This document shows, piece by piece, positions 1 through 11,166 of a stretch of 64,000 nt of DNA. Where the stretch lies: contig NC_080418.1 in the NCBI RefSeq assembly GCF_029873635.1, forward strand, positions 12,751,562 through 12,815,561, given 5' to 3'. The position numbers and the translations under genes were made by a program. Numbering within the stretch: position 1 is the first letter of the stretch; every line of letters begins with the position of its first letter. The notes under the pieces were generated by a model. It was given only the letters and a program-made list of their open reading frames with translations. It was not told the DNA's origin and ran no database searches. This DNA is from Malania oleifera (lineage: Eukaryota; Streptophyta; Magnoliopsida; Santalales; Ximeniaceae).

Positions 1-658
1 TAAATGGTTCGTGAATCCCACATGGCTTGTGGGCCCCACATCTTTTGGCACGCTAGCTCGGATTCCTACATCCGGTGCATGTTACCCCTCCTGGTACGCT
101 AGCTCGGATTCCTACATCCGGTGCACGTTATCACTCTAGTACGCTAGCTCAGATTCTTACATCTGATGCACGTTACCTTCTTTGGCATTCGTACAACTCC
201 TAGAAGCATATTTTGTATCCTATTTTCTATTTTCCTTCCCGATGATTGTGACCAAGGGCATTGACTCTTCGGGGTATTGGATTACCCCGATTTTGAGAGA
301 ATACCTATGACGTATTTTCATTCTTTTGATTTTTGAAAGGGATTAGTTTTTAAAGGTTCATCAAGTTTATTTCAGGGATAATTTTTTATTAATCTGGTAC
401 CGTTCGTAAAAACGGGCGCATAGTGGGTGCTAATACCTTCCCCTTGCGTAACCGTACTCCCGAACCCGACTCTGGTGATGCAGACCGATTCTACCCCTAA
501 CGGGGTAGCAATCAAGTGTTCTAATCATACTTCAAAAGGTTAGTGGCGACTCTTTCGCACATGTTTTCCACCGGAAATTCATTTTTCCCAATTCGCAAGT
601 CGAGCCCATTTTTTAACGAGAGATTGGTTCTCTAGGCCGGCTCTGGGACGTCGCGACA
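1..658 (+). mobile_element. 3' part of a Tat/Ogre-like LTR (5' LTR of a plus-strand element)
   Basis: The stretch from about 210 to 658 matches the last part of the complete LTR at 16423-19914 in the same orientation, and the inverted LTR at 2952-6255. It ends in GACGTCGCGACA, the same CA terminus as the other copies, and a primer-binding-site-like sequence follows directly. Bases 1-190 hold the internal LTR repeat (GCTAGCTCGGATTCCTACAT type). The segment between that repeat and the R/U5-like region seen in the full LTRs, including the 94-bp array and TATA box, is missing, so this LTR has a large internal deletion as well as being cut by the window edge. Confidence 0.85.
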
Positions 659-660
659 GT

Positions 661-683
661 TTAGCGACTCCGCCGGGGACCAT
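661..683 (+). other. Primer-binding site of the Tat/Ogre-like element
   Basis: TAGCGACTCCGCCGGGGACC follows two bases after the LTR terminus CGCGACA. Tat/Ogre elements normally have a TGGCGACTC...GGGGAC-type site here, usually assigned to tRNA-Arg. The first bases read TAG instead of TGG, a likely G-to-A decay. The tRNA assignment is from family knowledge and was not aligned. Confidence 0.7.
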
Positions 684-1335
684 TGAGAGTTGAGCCAGTG
701 ATTAATTGAAAATTATCTCGATCTCAAATCTAAATAAGCCTTTTTTATTACTCCCTTTCATTTTTGTACAAATTTGGTTGCATATACATGAATAATTGTG
801 AATGTCTTGCTTGCTTTGATACGTGAATAAACATGTGTTTGGTTCTGTTTGTTTTTTCTAAGCATGTGTTCTGAATAATGGATAGATGTGGGGTAGGGGG
901 TGTAGGTTGAAATGGTTAAACTCACACACTCTCACAGCTCTATACCTGGGCTTTCCTAGCTAGGATTAGAAATGAGTGTAATAGTGCCAGTTCCCATGTG
1001 GCATGGCCTATGGGCACCCGCGAACCACTCCATTCAGTGCGAGCTTTTTCCAGACCTCTGTAAGGGAGGATAAAGTTTCAATCTGGGGACCTTTTTCAAT
1101 AGGGGTTAGAGCTTAACCACACATGATTGTCCATAATCTCTTGCCTAGGGTAGAGCCTCAGAGGACCTTATGTACATAATTACCTCGGGGTCAGGACAGA
1201 GGCTCGATCCTTCTCCTTGTGACCTTATATGACTATAACTTGAGATTTAAAACATGTTGCATGATTACTAACATCCTGCATTTCATACTAGGCATTCCCA
1301 TCTGCTTAGCCAAGGTTCCGTTTAAAATCCGACTC
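684..1335 (+). other. 5' untranslated leader of the Tat/Ogre-like element
   Basis: About 650 bp between the primer-binding site and the first ATG of ORF1. No coding signal is seen. A long untranslated leader is usual in this lineage. Confidence 0.5.
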
Positions 1336-2951
1336 ATGGAGAGCACAGTAGTCCACCATGAAACCAAACCAGTGGTGCAACTATACTCCGAAAGTCAGCA
1401 AAAGAAGAGGGGTGACAGCACAAGTAAGGAATCAGTGCTTGAGATACCAGACAGGGTTGGCATCAACTCTCGATCTAATTCCCTAAAGGAGCTGAGAGAC
1501 ATTTGGAAGGGGTGGACGCCTTAGGGACGATTGACATTCTCTCAAACGTACAGACACATCGGCTTTCTGTTGCATGTTTCCATAGACTCCCACATGATTG
1601 AAGCATTAGTGGAATTCTGGAATCCGTCCTATTGCTGCTTTACTCTAGATGGGGTAGACCTTGCTCCCACCATAGAGGAATACATTTCACTATTGGATCT
1701 GGCTAAATTGTTGACGCCCTACAAGGCGTATATGCCTGTTCGAACATCTATCATCAAGGATTTGTTCAGGGCTACCAAGGTTAAGGTCCAGAATCTGGAA
1801 GACTCGAAGGTCACTTGGGAACACCTGAAAGAGTTTATGAAGAAGGAGGGAAAAGAAGAAGCCCAGCTGCATCTGCTGGCATTAGCCATCTACGGCCTGC
1901 TTATCTTCCCGAAGGAACTGGGAATCATCGATCATGCCACCATTGCCTTCGTAGCACAAGTAAGGAAAAGGGTGAATCCAGTCTACGGTATTCTGGCCGA
2001 AACGTTTCGATCTCTTAACGGATCCTGGACCAAGAGACGTGCTCGATTAACCTGCTATGTGTCATTGCTTTATGTGTGGATGATGAGCCATTTGCCATGC
2101 ATCCAAGGATTCTTTCGTGCTTCTTTCTCAACGATCAGAATACCTTTAGCAGAGTTCGAGGTAGCTCGTTGGGAGGAACACGCCAGCAGGACCGAATGGA
2201 AAAACAGACTATAGAATCTAGTCAGCAAGGGAATTGTAAGGCAGGCACCGTGGATTGACCAGCCCAAAGTGATATACAAATGCAGAAGCCTTCCTTGGGT
2301 CCCACTGCTAGGTCCCTAGGGTGGAATATCTTACGCACCACTTATGTTCCGAAGGCAAGTAGGCGCAATACAGTTCATACCCATGACCCATGGACTGGCA
2401 GATGCTCGATTCACATATGAGGATGACGATAGCTAAAGGAAGATCTAGGAGTTTGTTGTATCATGGAGGCATGTGCACATAGTCGAAGCAACCGGTCAGA
2501 ACTCAAGAGTCCACGAGAGTTATGAGCTATGGAAACGTGACAGGGTGAACTCTCGGGTCATGTGCAAGGGAAAAACTCCAACAGACAAGAAACGGCCGAG
2601 AGAAACCACGTTTCCATCTAAAAGAATGACCTCTAGAGAACAGTTGCCAAAACGAGGTCCGGTAGATCCTCAACCTGAGCCAAGCAAGCGACCGAAGATT
2701 TAGAGCTCACCGTCAAAGAAGGCAACGACGGTTTTGAAGAAGGAGAAGCAAAGACTTCAAAAGGTGCTTGATCAAAAGGTCCAACAACTGAGAGAATCAA
2801 AAGCAGAAATTGAAGAAAAATATCAATACATACAAGACCTAGAAAAGCGGTATGACAAACAGAGATACTACTTCAGCAAAGTGCTTGAAAAGCTGGAGCC
2901 TTGTGTAAACAAGGCCAACTACTGGGAAGCCCAGTACAAAGCACTGAAACA
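1336..2951 (+). pseudogene. Tat/Ogre ORF1-like protein (DUF7745 type), decayed and truncated
   Basis: A single reading frame runs from the ATG at 1336 to 2951, broken by in-frame stops at 1522, 2212, about 2320, about 2434 and 2701. The N-terminal part contains SLKELRDIWKGWTP, then a block with FWNPSYCCFTLDGVDLAPTIEEY. That pattern is typical of the plant retrotransposon-associated DUF7745 family. A middle block ending in THGLADARF and a C-terminal lysine/glutamate-rich coiled coil (2734-2990) follow. The same modules occur in the second copy at 57107-58058. Several stops look like CAG-to-TAG or TGG-to-TAG changes, as expected from decay of methylated DNA. The frame ends at the tip of an inverted LTR, and codons after 2951 are LTR sequence. 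Function of the family is unknown; the role as an extra ORF upstream of gag is inferred from the second copy. Confidence 0.8.
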
Positions 2952-4521
2952 TGTCGCGACGTCCCGGACCCGACCTAGAGAACCAATCTCTAGTTAAAAA
3001 ATGGGCTCGACTTGCGAACTGGGAAAAATGAATGTTTATTTGGAAAATGTGATTTCTCGTGGAAAACTTGTGCGAAGAAGTTGCCACTAACCTTTTGAAG
3101 TGTGGTTAGAACACTTGATTGCTAACCCGTTAGGGGTAAAATTAGTTTGCATCACCAGAGTCAGCCTCGAGAGTACGGTTGTGCAAGGGGAAGGTATTAG
3201 CACCCCCTACGCACCCGTTCTTACGAACGGTACCAGATTAATCAAAAATTATCCTTGAAATAAACTTGATGAGCCTTTAAAAACTAATCCCTTTCAAAAA
3301 TAAAAAAAAATAAAAATACCTCATAGGTATTCCCTCAGAACCGGGGCAATCCAATACCCCGAAGAGTCAATGCCCTTGGTCGCAATCATCGGGAAGGAAA
3401 ATCGAAAATAGGATACAAAATACGCCCCCGGCAGTTTTGAAATCTATAGGTTTTTCTAAGTAGGAAATATACTATTCTGGGAGATTTTTTGAAATTTGTT
3501 CGGGATTGAAATGATTTTTTGTGCCTAAAGATATTTTTGTGATTTTTCCTAAATGTGAAAATGATCTTTGTGATTTTTATGATTTTTCCCGAACTTTCAA
3601 AACAACACGAATAAAACCAGTTGAAATCAAAATGTGAATATTTTTGGGATTTTGGAAATTTCGTGATTTTTGTGAATTTTATGAATATAATAATAGTATA
3701 TAAGCGAAATGGAGAAAATTGAGGTGAACCAGTCCAAGAATGGTGAAACGGTCAAACGTTGACCAGTTTGGGGGAAAACCAGTTTAAGGTCTTGGTCAAG
3801 ACCATTGATTTTTCGGGGTTTTTCAATATTCTTCCGAATACAACAGAATTTTAGACAACAACCATGAAAGTCAATTTTAAATATATGACTTTAGAATGTA
3901 TTTTTGAAAATTTTGAATGTAAGGAAACAGATCTAACCTTTGCAAAACATGTTAAAAACTTTCTTGAATTTTCTTCAAAAATTTTCAAATGTAATTAAGT
4001 TTCAAAGCCTTAAAAAATTTTGAATTTATTTTGAGAATTTTTTTGAATTTTTGTGTCTTTTATGAATTTTTTTTTTTTTTTATGGGTTAAAAAGAAGCTA
4101 TTTAAAATTTTAAAAAAATGAAATCAAATCAAATAAACCAGCAGAAACTGGTTCGGGAAAGGGGGAGAGATGTATCATAGGAAGAGAAAGTTCATTGATT
4201 TTACCTATCGTCTTCTTCTCCTCCGGTCTTCCCTTCCTATCTGTGAATCTGCAGAGGTTAGTCTGCAACGTCTTCTCGAGGGTGGTTCATGAGTTCTAAC
4301 TCGAGGCACTATGGAGCACTTTCTTTAGATAGGGTAACCCGACCAAGTACGAAACAGGATCAGTCGTCCGCTTGTTCTTCTAAAAGAATGAAACGTAACC
4401 TCACTCCTTATCCAAAAAAAAAAACGAAACTTCACAAACTCACAATATAAGGCTTCAATATTTGAAATCTTCTCCTACCATCAAGAAAAATTCTCCCCTT
4501 TGTGCTTGGAATGAGAAGACC

Positions 4522-4530
4522 ATTTATAAA
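4522..4530 (-). promoter_or_regulatory. LTR promoter TATA-like site, decayed (left LTR)
   Basis: The minus strand reads TTTATAAAT at the position where the right-arm LTR has TATAAATAG, followed by the same downstream CTCATTCCAAGCACAAA. Confidence 0.5.
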
Positions 4531-4565
4531 CTTAACTTGGGACAAGTATGGGAAAGAAGACAGGG

Positions 4566-4965
4566 GAGTGATGATGGGGGAAACAAAGTATGTGGTGAAG
4601 AATGATGAAGGGAACATAGCATGGGAAGAATGATAAAGGAAGGAAATATGACATGTGGTGAGTGATGACGGGAGAACAAAGTATGGGATGAAGAATGATG
4701 AAGAAAATATAGCATGAGAAGAATGGTAAAGGGAGAAAACATGACATGTGGTGAGTGATGATGGGGGGAACAAAGTATGGGATGAAGAATGATGAAGGGA
4801 ATATAGCATGGGAAGAATGATAAAGGGAGAAAACATGACATGTGGTAAGTGATGATGGGAGGAACAAAGCATGGGGTAAAGAATGATGAAAGGAATATAG
4901 CATGGGAAAAATGATAAAGGGAGAAAACATGACATGTGGTGAGTGATGATGGGGGGAACAAAACA
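4566..4965. repeat. 94-bp minisatellite in the left LTR, about 4 copies
   Basis: The anchor GTGAGTGATGATGG recurs at about 4658, 4751, 4845 and 4939, a 93-94 bp period. The same array occurs in the right-arm LTR with about 6 copies and in the third LTR with about 5. A TAA-rich microsatellite (4983-5032) follows. Confidence 0.85.
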
Positions 4966-5099
4966 TGCTTGCATTTGACAAATTAGATAAATAATAATAA
5001 TAAAAATAATAATAAAATAATAATAATAATATGAGGGTCCTAGAAGCTATGCGAAGCCCATCGGAGATGTGTGAGGCCCATGCGTCATGTGGAGTCCAC

Positions 5100-6060
5100 A
5101 AGCCGTTTGAGGGTTATAAGAACCCGAGCTAGCATGCACCGGATATAGGAATCCGAGCTAGCATACCAGGGGATGTGGGGCCCACAAGCAATGTGGGGTC
5201 CATGAACCATTTAAGGGTTATAGGAACACGAGCCATCAGGCACAAGCATGCCAAACGAGGTAACGTGCATCGAATGTAGGAATCCAAACTAGCGTACCAG
5301 GAAGGGTAACGTGCACCGGATGTAAGAATCCGAACTAGCGTACCAGGAGATGTGGGACCCACAAACCATGTGGGGCCCACAAGCAATGTGGGGTCCACGA
5401 ACCATTTAAGGGTTATAAGAACCCTATCCAGTAGGCACAAGCATGACAAAAGAGGTAACGTGCATCGGATGTAGGAATCCGAGCTAGCGTACCAAAGTGA
5501 TAACGTTTACCGGATGTAGGAATCTAAACTAGCGTACCAGGAGGGGTAACGTGTACCGGATGTAGGAATCTGAGTTAGCGTACCAAAATAGGTGGGGGCC
5601 ACAAACCATGTGGGGCCCAATGGAGATATGTGGGGCCCACAAGTCATGTGGGATCCACGAACCATTTAAGGGTTATAGGAACCCGAGCCAGCAGGCACAA
5701 GCATGCCAAAGGAGGTAACGTGCATTAGATGTAGGAATCCGAGCTAGCGTACCAGAGTGATTACGTGCACCGGATGTAGGAATCCGAGCTAGTATACTAA
5801 AAGGAGTAACGTGCACCGGATGTAGGAATCCGAACTAGCGTACCAAAAGATGTAGGGCCCACAAACCATATGGGGCCCAATGGAGATATGTGGGGCCTAC
5901 AAGCCATGTGAGATCCACGAACCATTTAAGGGTTATAGGAACCCGAGCCAACAGGCACAAACATGTCAAAGGAGGTAACGTGCATCGGATGTAATAATCC
6001 AAGCTAGCGTACCAAAGTGATAACGTGCACCGGATGTAGGAATCTGAGCTAGCGTACTAG
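5100..6060. repeat. Compound tandem repeat in the left LTR
   Basis: Repeated units of about 45 bp with the core CATCGGATGTAGGAATCCGA plus GCTAGCGTACCA alternate with units rich in TGTGGGGCCCACAA, giving a higher-order period of roughly 220 bp. The same arrays lie at 16480-17620 (reverse orientation) and 41240-41720. Confidence 0.75.
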
Positions 6061-6255
6061 GGGATGTGGGGCTCACAAACCATGTGGTGCTCAATTGAGA
6101 TATAGAGGGCCCACAAGCCATATGGGACCTACAAAAATGTGTGGGGTCCACGAACAGTGTGGGACCTACAAGGATGTATGGGGTTCACAAATAGTGTGGG
6201 AAGGTTTGCCATAAGGTCTCCTCGAAAAGACCTGGTTAAAATTGGGGTGTCTACA

Positions 6256-6270
6256 GCTGTCCCTCTTTAT
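6256..6270 (-). other. Polypurine tract of the left-arm element
   Basis: The minus strand reads TATAAAGAGGGACAGC directly before the LTR start TGTAGACA. The right arm has the matching tract at 16409-16422. This fixes both LTRs as 3' LTRs and shows that the segment between them consists of two 3' internal regions facing each other. Confidence 0.8.
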
Positions 6271-6559
6271 AAGTCTTGTTGCTTTGGGGTAACAGTAGGA
6301 ACTCTCCTATGTTATGTATAGCAACAGGCATATAAAGATAAAAGACACCTATTTTAGTCAGGTCGTACAACCGACCATGTGTTATCTTTTGAATAAGGTT
6401 ATGTGCCGACCAAGAAAAGTGAAGATGGAGGGTGACCCGGATCGAAAATGTGGCATCATATGGTCCGTCCTAGAAAAAATAGATCAAATGGCTCACAAGA
6501 GACTATGTAGCATATGACCGTGTGTAGGAGAGGGTGTCATGTGTCAGTGGCTGAATGGC

Positions 6560-7165
6560 CGACCAAATGTGACCCGGATCAAGGCGTGGCACAATCCTGA
6601 CCGTTTTCGGAGAACACAAAACCAACGGTGATCAGGGTGGTCACGCAGACTTTTTGTGTGTGGAGGAAAATGAGCCACGTGTCGGTGGTCCGATTGGTGG
6701 GTATGGATCGATGACGTGGCTCAATCCAAGCTATCCTTAGAAAACACAGATCGTGCGGTTAAGGAGGGGTGCCACGTGTCAGTGACTGAGTGGTTGTGTA
6801 TGTGGGTGTGAATCGATGACGTGGCTCAATCCAAACCGTCTTTGGAAAACATAGATCGTGCGGTTGAGGAGGGGTGCCGCGTGTCAGTGACTGGTGGCTG
6901 GTCAAATGTGACCTAGATCAAGGCGTGGCACAATCCTGACCGTCCTTGAAAAACACAAATCGTGCAGTGATCAGGGTGACCACGTAGACTTTTTGTGTGT
7001 GGGGGAAAATGAGCCGCGTGTCAGTGACTAAGTGGTTGGTCAAATGTGACCCGGATCAAGGTGTGGCACAATCCTGACCATCCTTAGAAAACACAGATCG
7101 TGCAATAATCAGGGTGGCCATGCAGACTCTTTGATCGAATGGATCACGGATTGCCACGTGGTTGA
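6560..7165 (+). promoter_or_regulatory. Repeated ACGTG-rich promoter-like region of the antisense gene (left arm)
   Basis: Diverged tandem units of about 100-180 bp each carry an ACGT-core motif: CCACGTGTCGG (6675), GACGTGGC (6712), GCCACGTGTC (6771), GACGTGGCT (6817) and GCCACGTGG (7153). Decayed forms GCCGCGTGTC lie near 6876 and 7015. ACGTG cores are the known binding sites of plant bZIP and bHLH factors (G-box, ABRE). The array ends just upstream of a TATA-like sequence and the CT-rich leader. A promoter role is inferred from position and from conservation in three copies. Confidence 0.55.
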
Positions 7166-7189
7166 ATCTTGTAGCTCCGGGGCTTTAGA

Positions 7190-7198
7190 TATTTAAAC
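7190..7198 (+). promoter_or_regulatory. TATA-like box of the antisense gene (left arm)
   Basis: TATTTAAAC lies about 30-40 bp before a CT-rich leader (7231-7330) that ends near GAAACCCTAGCC. The right arm has the same arrangement (15474-15482), and the third copy has TACTTAAAC (43223-43231). Confidence 0.45.
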
Positions 7199-7230
7199 CT
7201 AATTTTTGTTCTGATTATTTCCCCGTGTTT

Positions 7231-8577
7231 CATTCTCTCAAATGCCCTCTCTTTCTCTCTTCTCTCTTCTCTCTTCTTTCACGCTCTCTGTTCTTCTCTT
7301 TCAGTCTCTGTGCTCTGCTCTTATTTGTTGCGAACCTGAAACCCTAGCCTTACTGTAATTTCTTTCCCACTCTCACCTACCTCCAAACTCTCTCTCTATA
7401 CCGTTCTTCAGAGACCTTAGATCTTGGCAAACTTAAGATCCTAAACATCACATAATTCTTTAGAGGTGATCCAGCTCTGATCAGCCTCCTATTCTGTCTT
7501 CGTGGCCAGATCTGGAGAGATCTAGCGAAGCCCAGACGAATGATGATCACTGGGAGTGCCTCGATAGGGAAGATCAGCACAGATGCAAAGTGAGTTCTTT
7601 CGAACTCCTAAAGGAGATAAGTTTTTTCTTTCTTCCCTTTATATATATATATTTTCAATTTTGTGTATGCTTGATTGCTAGTTGTTATTTGTGTGAAAAT
7701 TTAGGACTTGAGGTATTTAAGGTTTATGGTTTAGAAGTTAGGGTTAGGGTTTCGAACGTTAGTGTTTCAGTTGGGATAGTGAGGTCGAGGGTGAGTCAAC
7801 TCGTCTTCGACTCGAGTGAGTTGAGTGAATTCGGGGGATCACGAGCAAATCACATGGACTCTATCACGTGTTTAGGTCACGTGTGGTCTTTGGGACGGGC
7901 TTGAGTGAATTGGGCCTGAGTTTGCTTTCAAAAAATGGGGTTTGATTGAGTTTTAAAACGGGCCGGCCCAATTCAAAACAAAACAAGGCTTAAGTCATTT
8001 TTAAAACAGGCCGGCTCACTTTCCCTTTAAAAAATAAAGCCTGAGTTTATTTTAAATGGTTGGTCTTTGATTGAGTTAAAACAGGCCGGCCCAATTCAGA
8101 AAGAAATAGGGCCCAAGTCATTTTTAAAATAGGCAGGTCCACTTTCCCTTTTAAAAAAAAAAACCCGCATCTATTTAAATGATTCGGCTTTGTGCAAAAC
8201 AAATTGGCCTCGGGTTCTTTTAAAACAGGCCCTAGGAATAAATGCGCCCCTCCTTTTTCTCGGGTTTAGTTATTACAATCGCTCTACGTCTCTTAAACTC
8301 TGTCTCGGGAATTTTCTGCCGCCTTGTGAACATAACCCTTCACTGACAGCTAGGGGACTTCTTGATGCACATCGCCTCTCTCGTCTTCCTGTCAGACACA
8401 CACTTTAAGACATATAGAGCATGACAATCCTTTTTATTCTATTTAAGCAGACTTCCTCTCACACTTAAACACCACAGGCAAACTCCACGAGTGACTGCAA
8501 CCCATTTTTGGCCACCCTCTGTTACGGAAACCGCACCTTGACTATCTTAAATCTTTCAAAATTCTGAACCGTTTCTC
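7231..8577 (+). other. Leader region of the antisense gene (left arm)
   Basis: Contains a CT-rich tract (7231-7330), a telobox-like GTTAGGGTTAGGGTTT (about 7738-7753), and a diverged tandem block rich in GGCCGGCCC and TTTTAAAA (7920-8190). The arrangement resembles a plant 5' UTR with a possible leader intron, but splice sites were not established. The GGCCGGCCC block has more units in the right arm. Confidence 0.45.
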
Positions 8578-9084
8578 ATGACAGGGGCTTCATCTTCTAA
8601 GCAGGTTCCTGATTTGAATGTGGCACCAGAGGTGTCATCCTCTTCTAGTGTTTTTGGTTCCTTCCAGCTCTCTCCTCATTTCCAAAAGGAAATGCTGAGG
8701 AATGAGGCAGTACTGGGCACAATGTCCGATGCAGGCATAGTCAACCAGGCATTCTATCACAGTGCCCAGGCAATGTCTTCAACATCTCACCTTGTTCGTC
8801 GCTTGTAGAGACAGAACGAAACCGTGACCCTCCTTGGGAATGAAACCTACACCTTACGGACGAAATATCAAGAGGAACAACAGAAAACGAGGGACTTAAG
8901 ACAAGAAAATAAGATGTTAAAAAGGGAGATTGATGATTTGAGAAGAATAGTGGCAGTTTACTCCAACGACCTTATGCCTAAAATAGTCGAGTTAGAGAAA
9001 AGTCGGGAGGACATCCAGCAGGAGCACAAACGGCTCAAAACCATAATGCATGGAAAAGGCCAGACTTCTCGTTCCTCAACTTGA
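8578..9084 (+). pseudogene. Retrotransposon antisense ORF, coiled-coil protein (left arm; one stop)
   Basis: The frame starts ATGACAGG at 8578 and runs 168 codons to the stop at 9082-9084, with a single internal TAG at 8806 that reads CAG in the right-arm copy. It lies antisense to its retrotransposon. The N-terminus (about residues 1-35) is serine-rich with SSKQVPDLNVAPEV. The middle contains MSDAGIVNQ and a histidine/serine segment. The C-terminal half (about 85-155) is a likely coiled coil with many K, E and L residues (ENKMLKREIDDLRR). No known domain was recognised. Three copies carry different stops over one open consensus, so the family once coded for protein. Tat-lineage elements such as Grande and Retand are known to carry antisense ORFs before the 3' LTR; homology to those proteins was not tested. 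Confidence 0.75.
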
Positions 9085-9251
9085 AATGAAAATCCGTTTA
9101 TGTTGCCATACGTGGCCTGTAAATGTACACCCCACCCTTCTTCTTTTTTTTCTTTTTTTTCTTTTTTGTTGGTTTTGGGAGAGTTTTGGTTGTAATCTCC
9201 CAGAACCGTGATTGTAACCACGGTATTCCTCCGCCATAAGCGAGGGTAATT

Positions 9252-9257
9252 AATAAA
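9252..9257 (+). terminator. Candidate polyadenylation signal of the antisense gene (left arm)
   Basis: AATAAA lies about 170 bp after the ORF stop and is followed by a poly-T run (9268-9284). The same signal sits at mirror positions 13204-13209 and in the third copy at 45462-45467. Confidence 0.45.
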
Positions 9258-9289
9258 ATTTGTAGGTTTTTTTTTTTTTTTTCGTCTTT

Positions 9290-11166
9290 AGATTACCTGC
9301 TTTGAGATTTAACAACCAATGTCTCAATTGATTCTTGGGGTCAACTGCCACGATTTCAAATATTTGTAGACAAGAATGGCTTAATCAATGATGCAAAAAG
9401 ATTATTCAAAAGTTTATTTAACTAGGTAAGTATAAATGAATGGTACTCCATTTCTATATGTATGCATGTTACTAAATTGTGATACCTGAATGCAGGGGCA
9501 TGTTGTTATATATACATGATGCCCATTACATGATATATTTGTATGTTGCTACCTATAATGGGAATGTCTTGCATGAAATGCATGAGGATGCTTGAAGTGC
9601 ATGCATGAAATGTATGAGGATGCATGGTCTTTCTTCTCGATCCCGGATTTTGGCCAGACTTTTAAGTTCTAGTCTGGCACGACGGTACCTGACTTCGTCT
9701 TAATGGAACTCAACAACTGCCCCGATTTCGTTCATTGGCTATTAGTCTTTACTGCGTTTCAGATCCCAAAAGGGTCTCGAAATCTGCCCGTGTTTTCTTG
9801 TCACGGCTCTGACCATTTTCAAATTTTTATAGGAACTCAAAATCTGCCCCAGTGTCTGACTATCGGTATTTTCCAGAAGATACTCAACATTTGTTATAAT
9901 GTCTGGCTGTCAGTACTTTCCTCAAAATTCGAAAGATGCTCAATTTCTGCCCCAATGTCTGGCTGTCGGCACTTTAGAATCCAAAAGATACTCAAAATCT
10001 ACCCCAGTGTCTGGCTGTCAGTATTTTCTATGATCTTCAAAACTTAGGGATTGTTCAAGATCTATCATGGTAGTTAATCACTAAAGCTTCCAGTGATTCC
10101 CAAAACTCGAAGGAGTACTCCGAATCCAACCCAGTATTCCTTCATTACCGAAGTTTGACATGCTTCAGGCTCCCTATTGGTGCTTGAACACCCTCCTGGT
10201 ATATTGGGTTCCCGATTTTTTACCTCAATAAACGAGAGATTCCTAATAATGAGAATAATCATGCATTTATATCATTAATGTGCTGAATCAAGACGTCAAT
10301 CTATGCGAAATAGTTGTTCTGTTACATTCAAAATTTATTCAGGAAAAAGATAAGTTTTACAACAGCATCCCCTGTTCTAAAAGGTATCGACATTAATTTG
10401 TGAAAACTAAAATCTCTTGTTCTTGCGACAACTGCCTCAGTTTCAACTAGAAGGAGACTGACCCTTTTGGTACTGTAAGGTTGACTAGTGCCCTTAGGTC
10501 CATTGTTTGCTCAAGGCTTATTTTGGTGCTTTGCTTCACGTTTCGATCTCTAGATGGTCTTTAAGACTCTGGACGAAACGTAGGCTCGGGGATTTAGGTT
10601 TTCAAAAGAATAAGGAAACCAAGGCTCAAAAACCCATCTCATGGCAACAAATCTTGCCCCAGTTTGGGGTAAGACATTTTTGCAAGAGTTTGACTGAACT
10701 CGCCCTTTTGAACAAGTTGTCTACGTACCTTTTCAAGATCAGGTCATTACGTAATTCAGACTCAACATTGAGTCTGACAAATCATTCAAGACAACAATGT
10801 ATTCTAATGCGGTCAAGACTTTTATTTGGACCGTAGCGTAGGTTTCGGGTATTGGTTTGAGAAGAAAATGATACAACAAGGCTCAAGCTTTGTTTGATTT
10901 TAAAGGGGGTCATCCTTGGTCAAAGATCATATCTCAAGCGTGTCCTCTCTTTATTATTTTTTTTATTTTTATTATTATATTATTTTTTATTTTTTTATTT
11001 TTTTCTGTATTTTCTTCTTTTTGCTTGCCCTTTTATGGGGGACTCTTTAATTCTACTTCAACTTGAACTCCATTTGGGGACCAACTCTTTTAAAACTACC
11101 TCAGCGTGGGGTGTGATCATTTGACGGGTTAGTCAAGAAATGAGAATTTTTAGGCTCAAAGGGGCT
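9290..11166 (-). other. Rest of the left-arm 3' internal region, non-coding
   Basis: Matches about 46140-47800 of the third copy. Four diverged units of about 60 bp with CCCCAGTGTCTGGCTGTC (9820-10045) are seen. No protein signal is recognisable; the short open frames here differ between the copies. Confidence 0.6.

Larger units (their letters stand above)
2952..6255 (-). mobile_element. Complete Tat/Ogre-like LTR, minus orientation (left arm)
   Basis: Read on the minus strand it begins TGTAGACACCCC at 6255 and ends GACGTCGCGACA at 2952, about 3.3 kb. A purine-rich tract lies just outside its start at 6256-6270, so it is a 3' LTR of a minus-strand element. It contains the tandem arrays annotated separately and a weak TATA-like site (4522-4530). 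Confidence 0.88.

Noticed and set aside
10507..10836. 109-codon plus-strand frame in the left arm
   Set aside because: Not kept open in the mirror arm or in the third copy, and no family motif.
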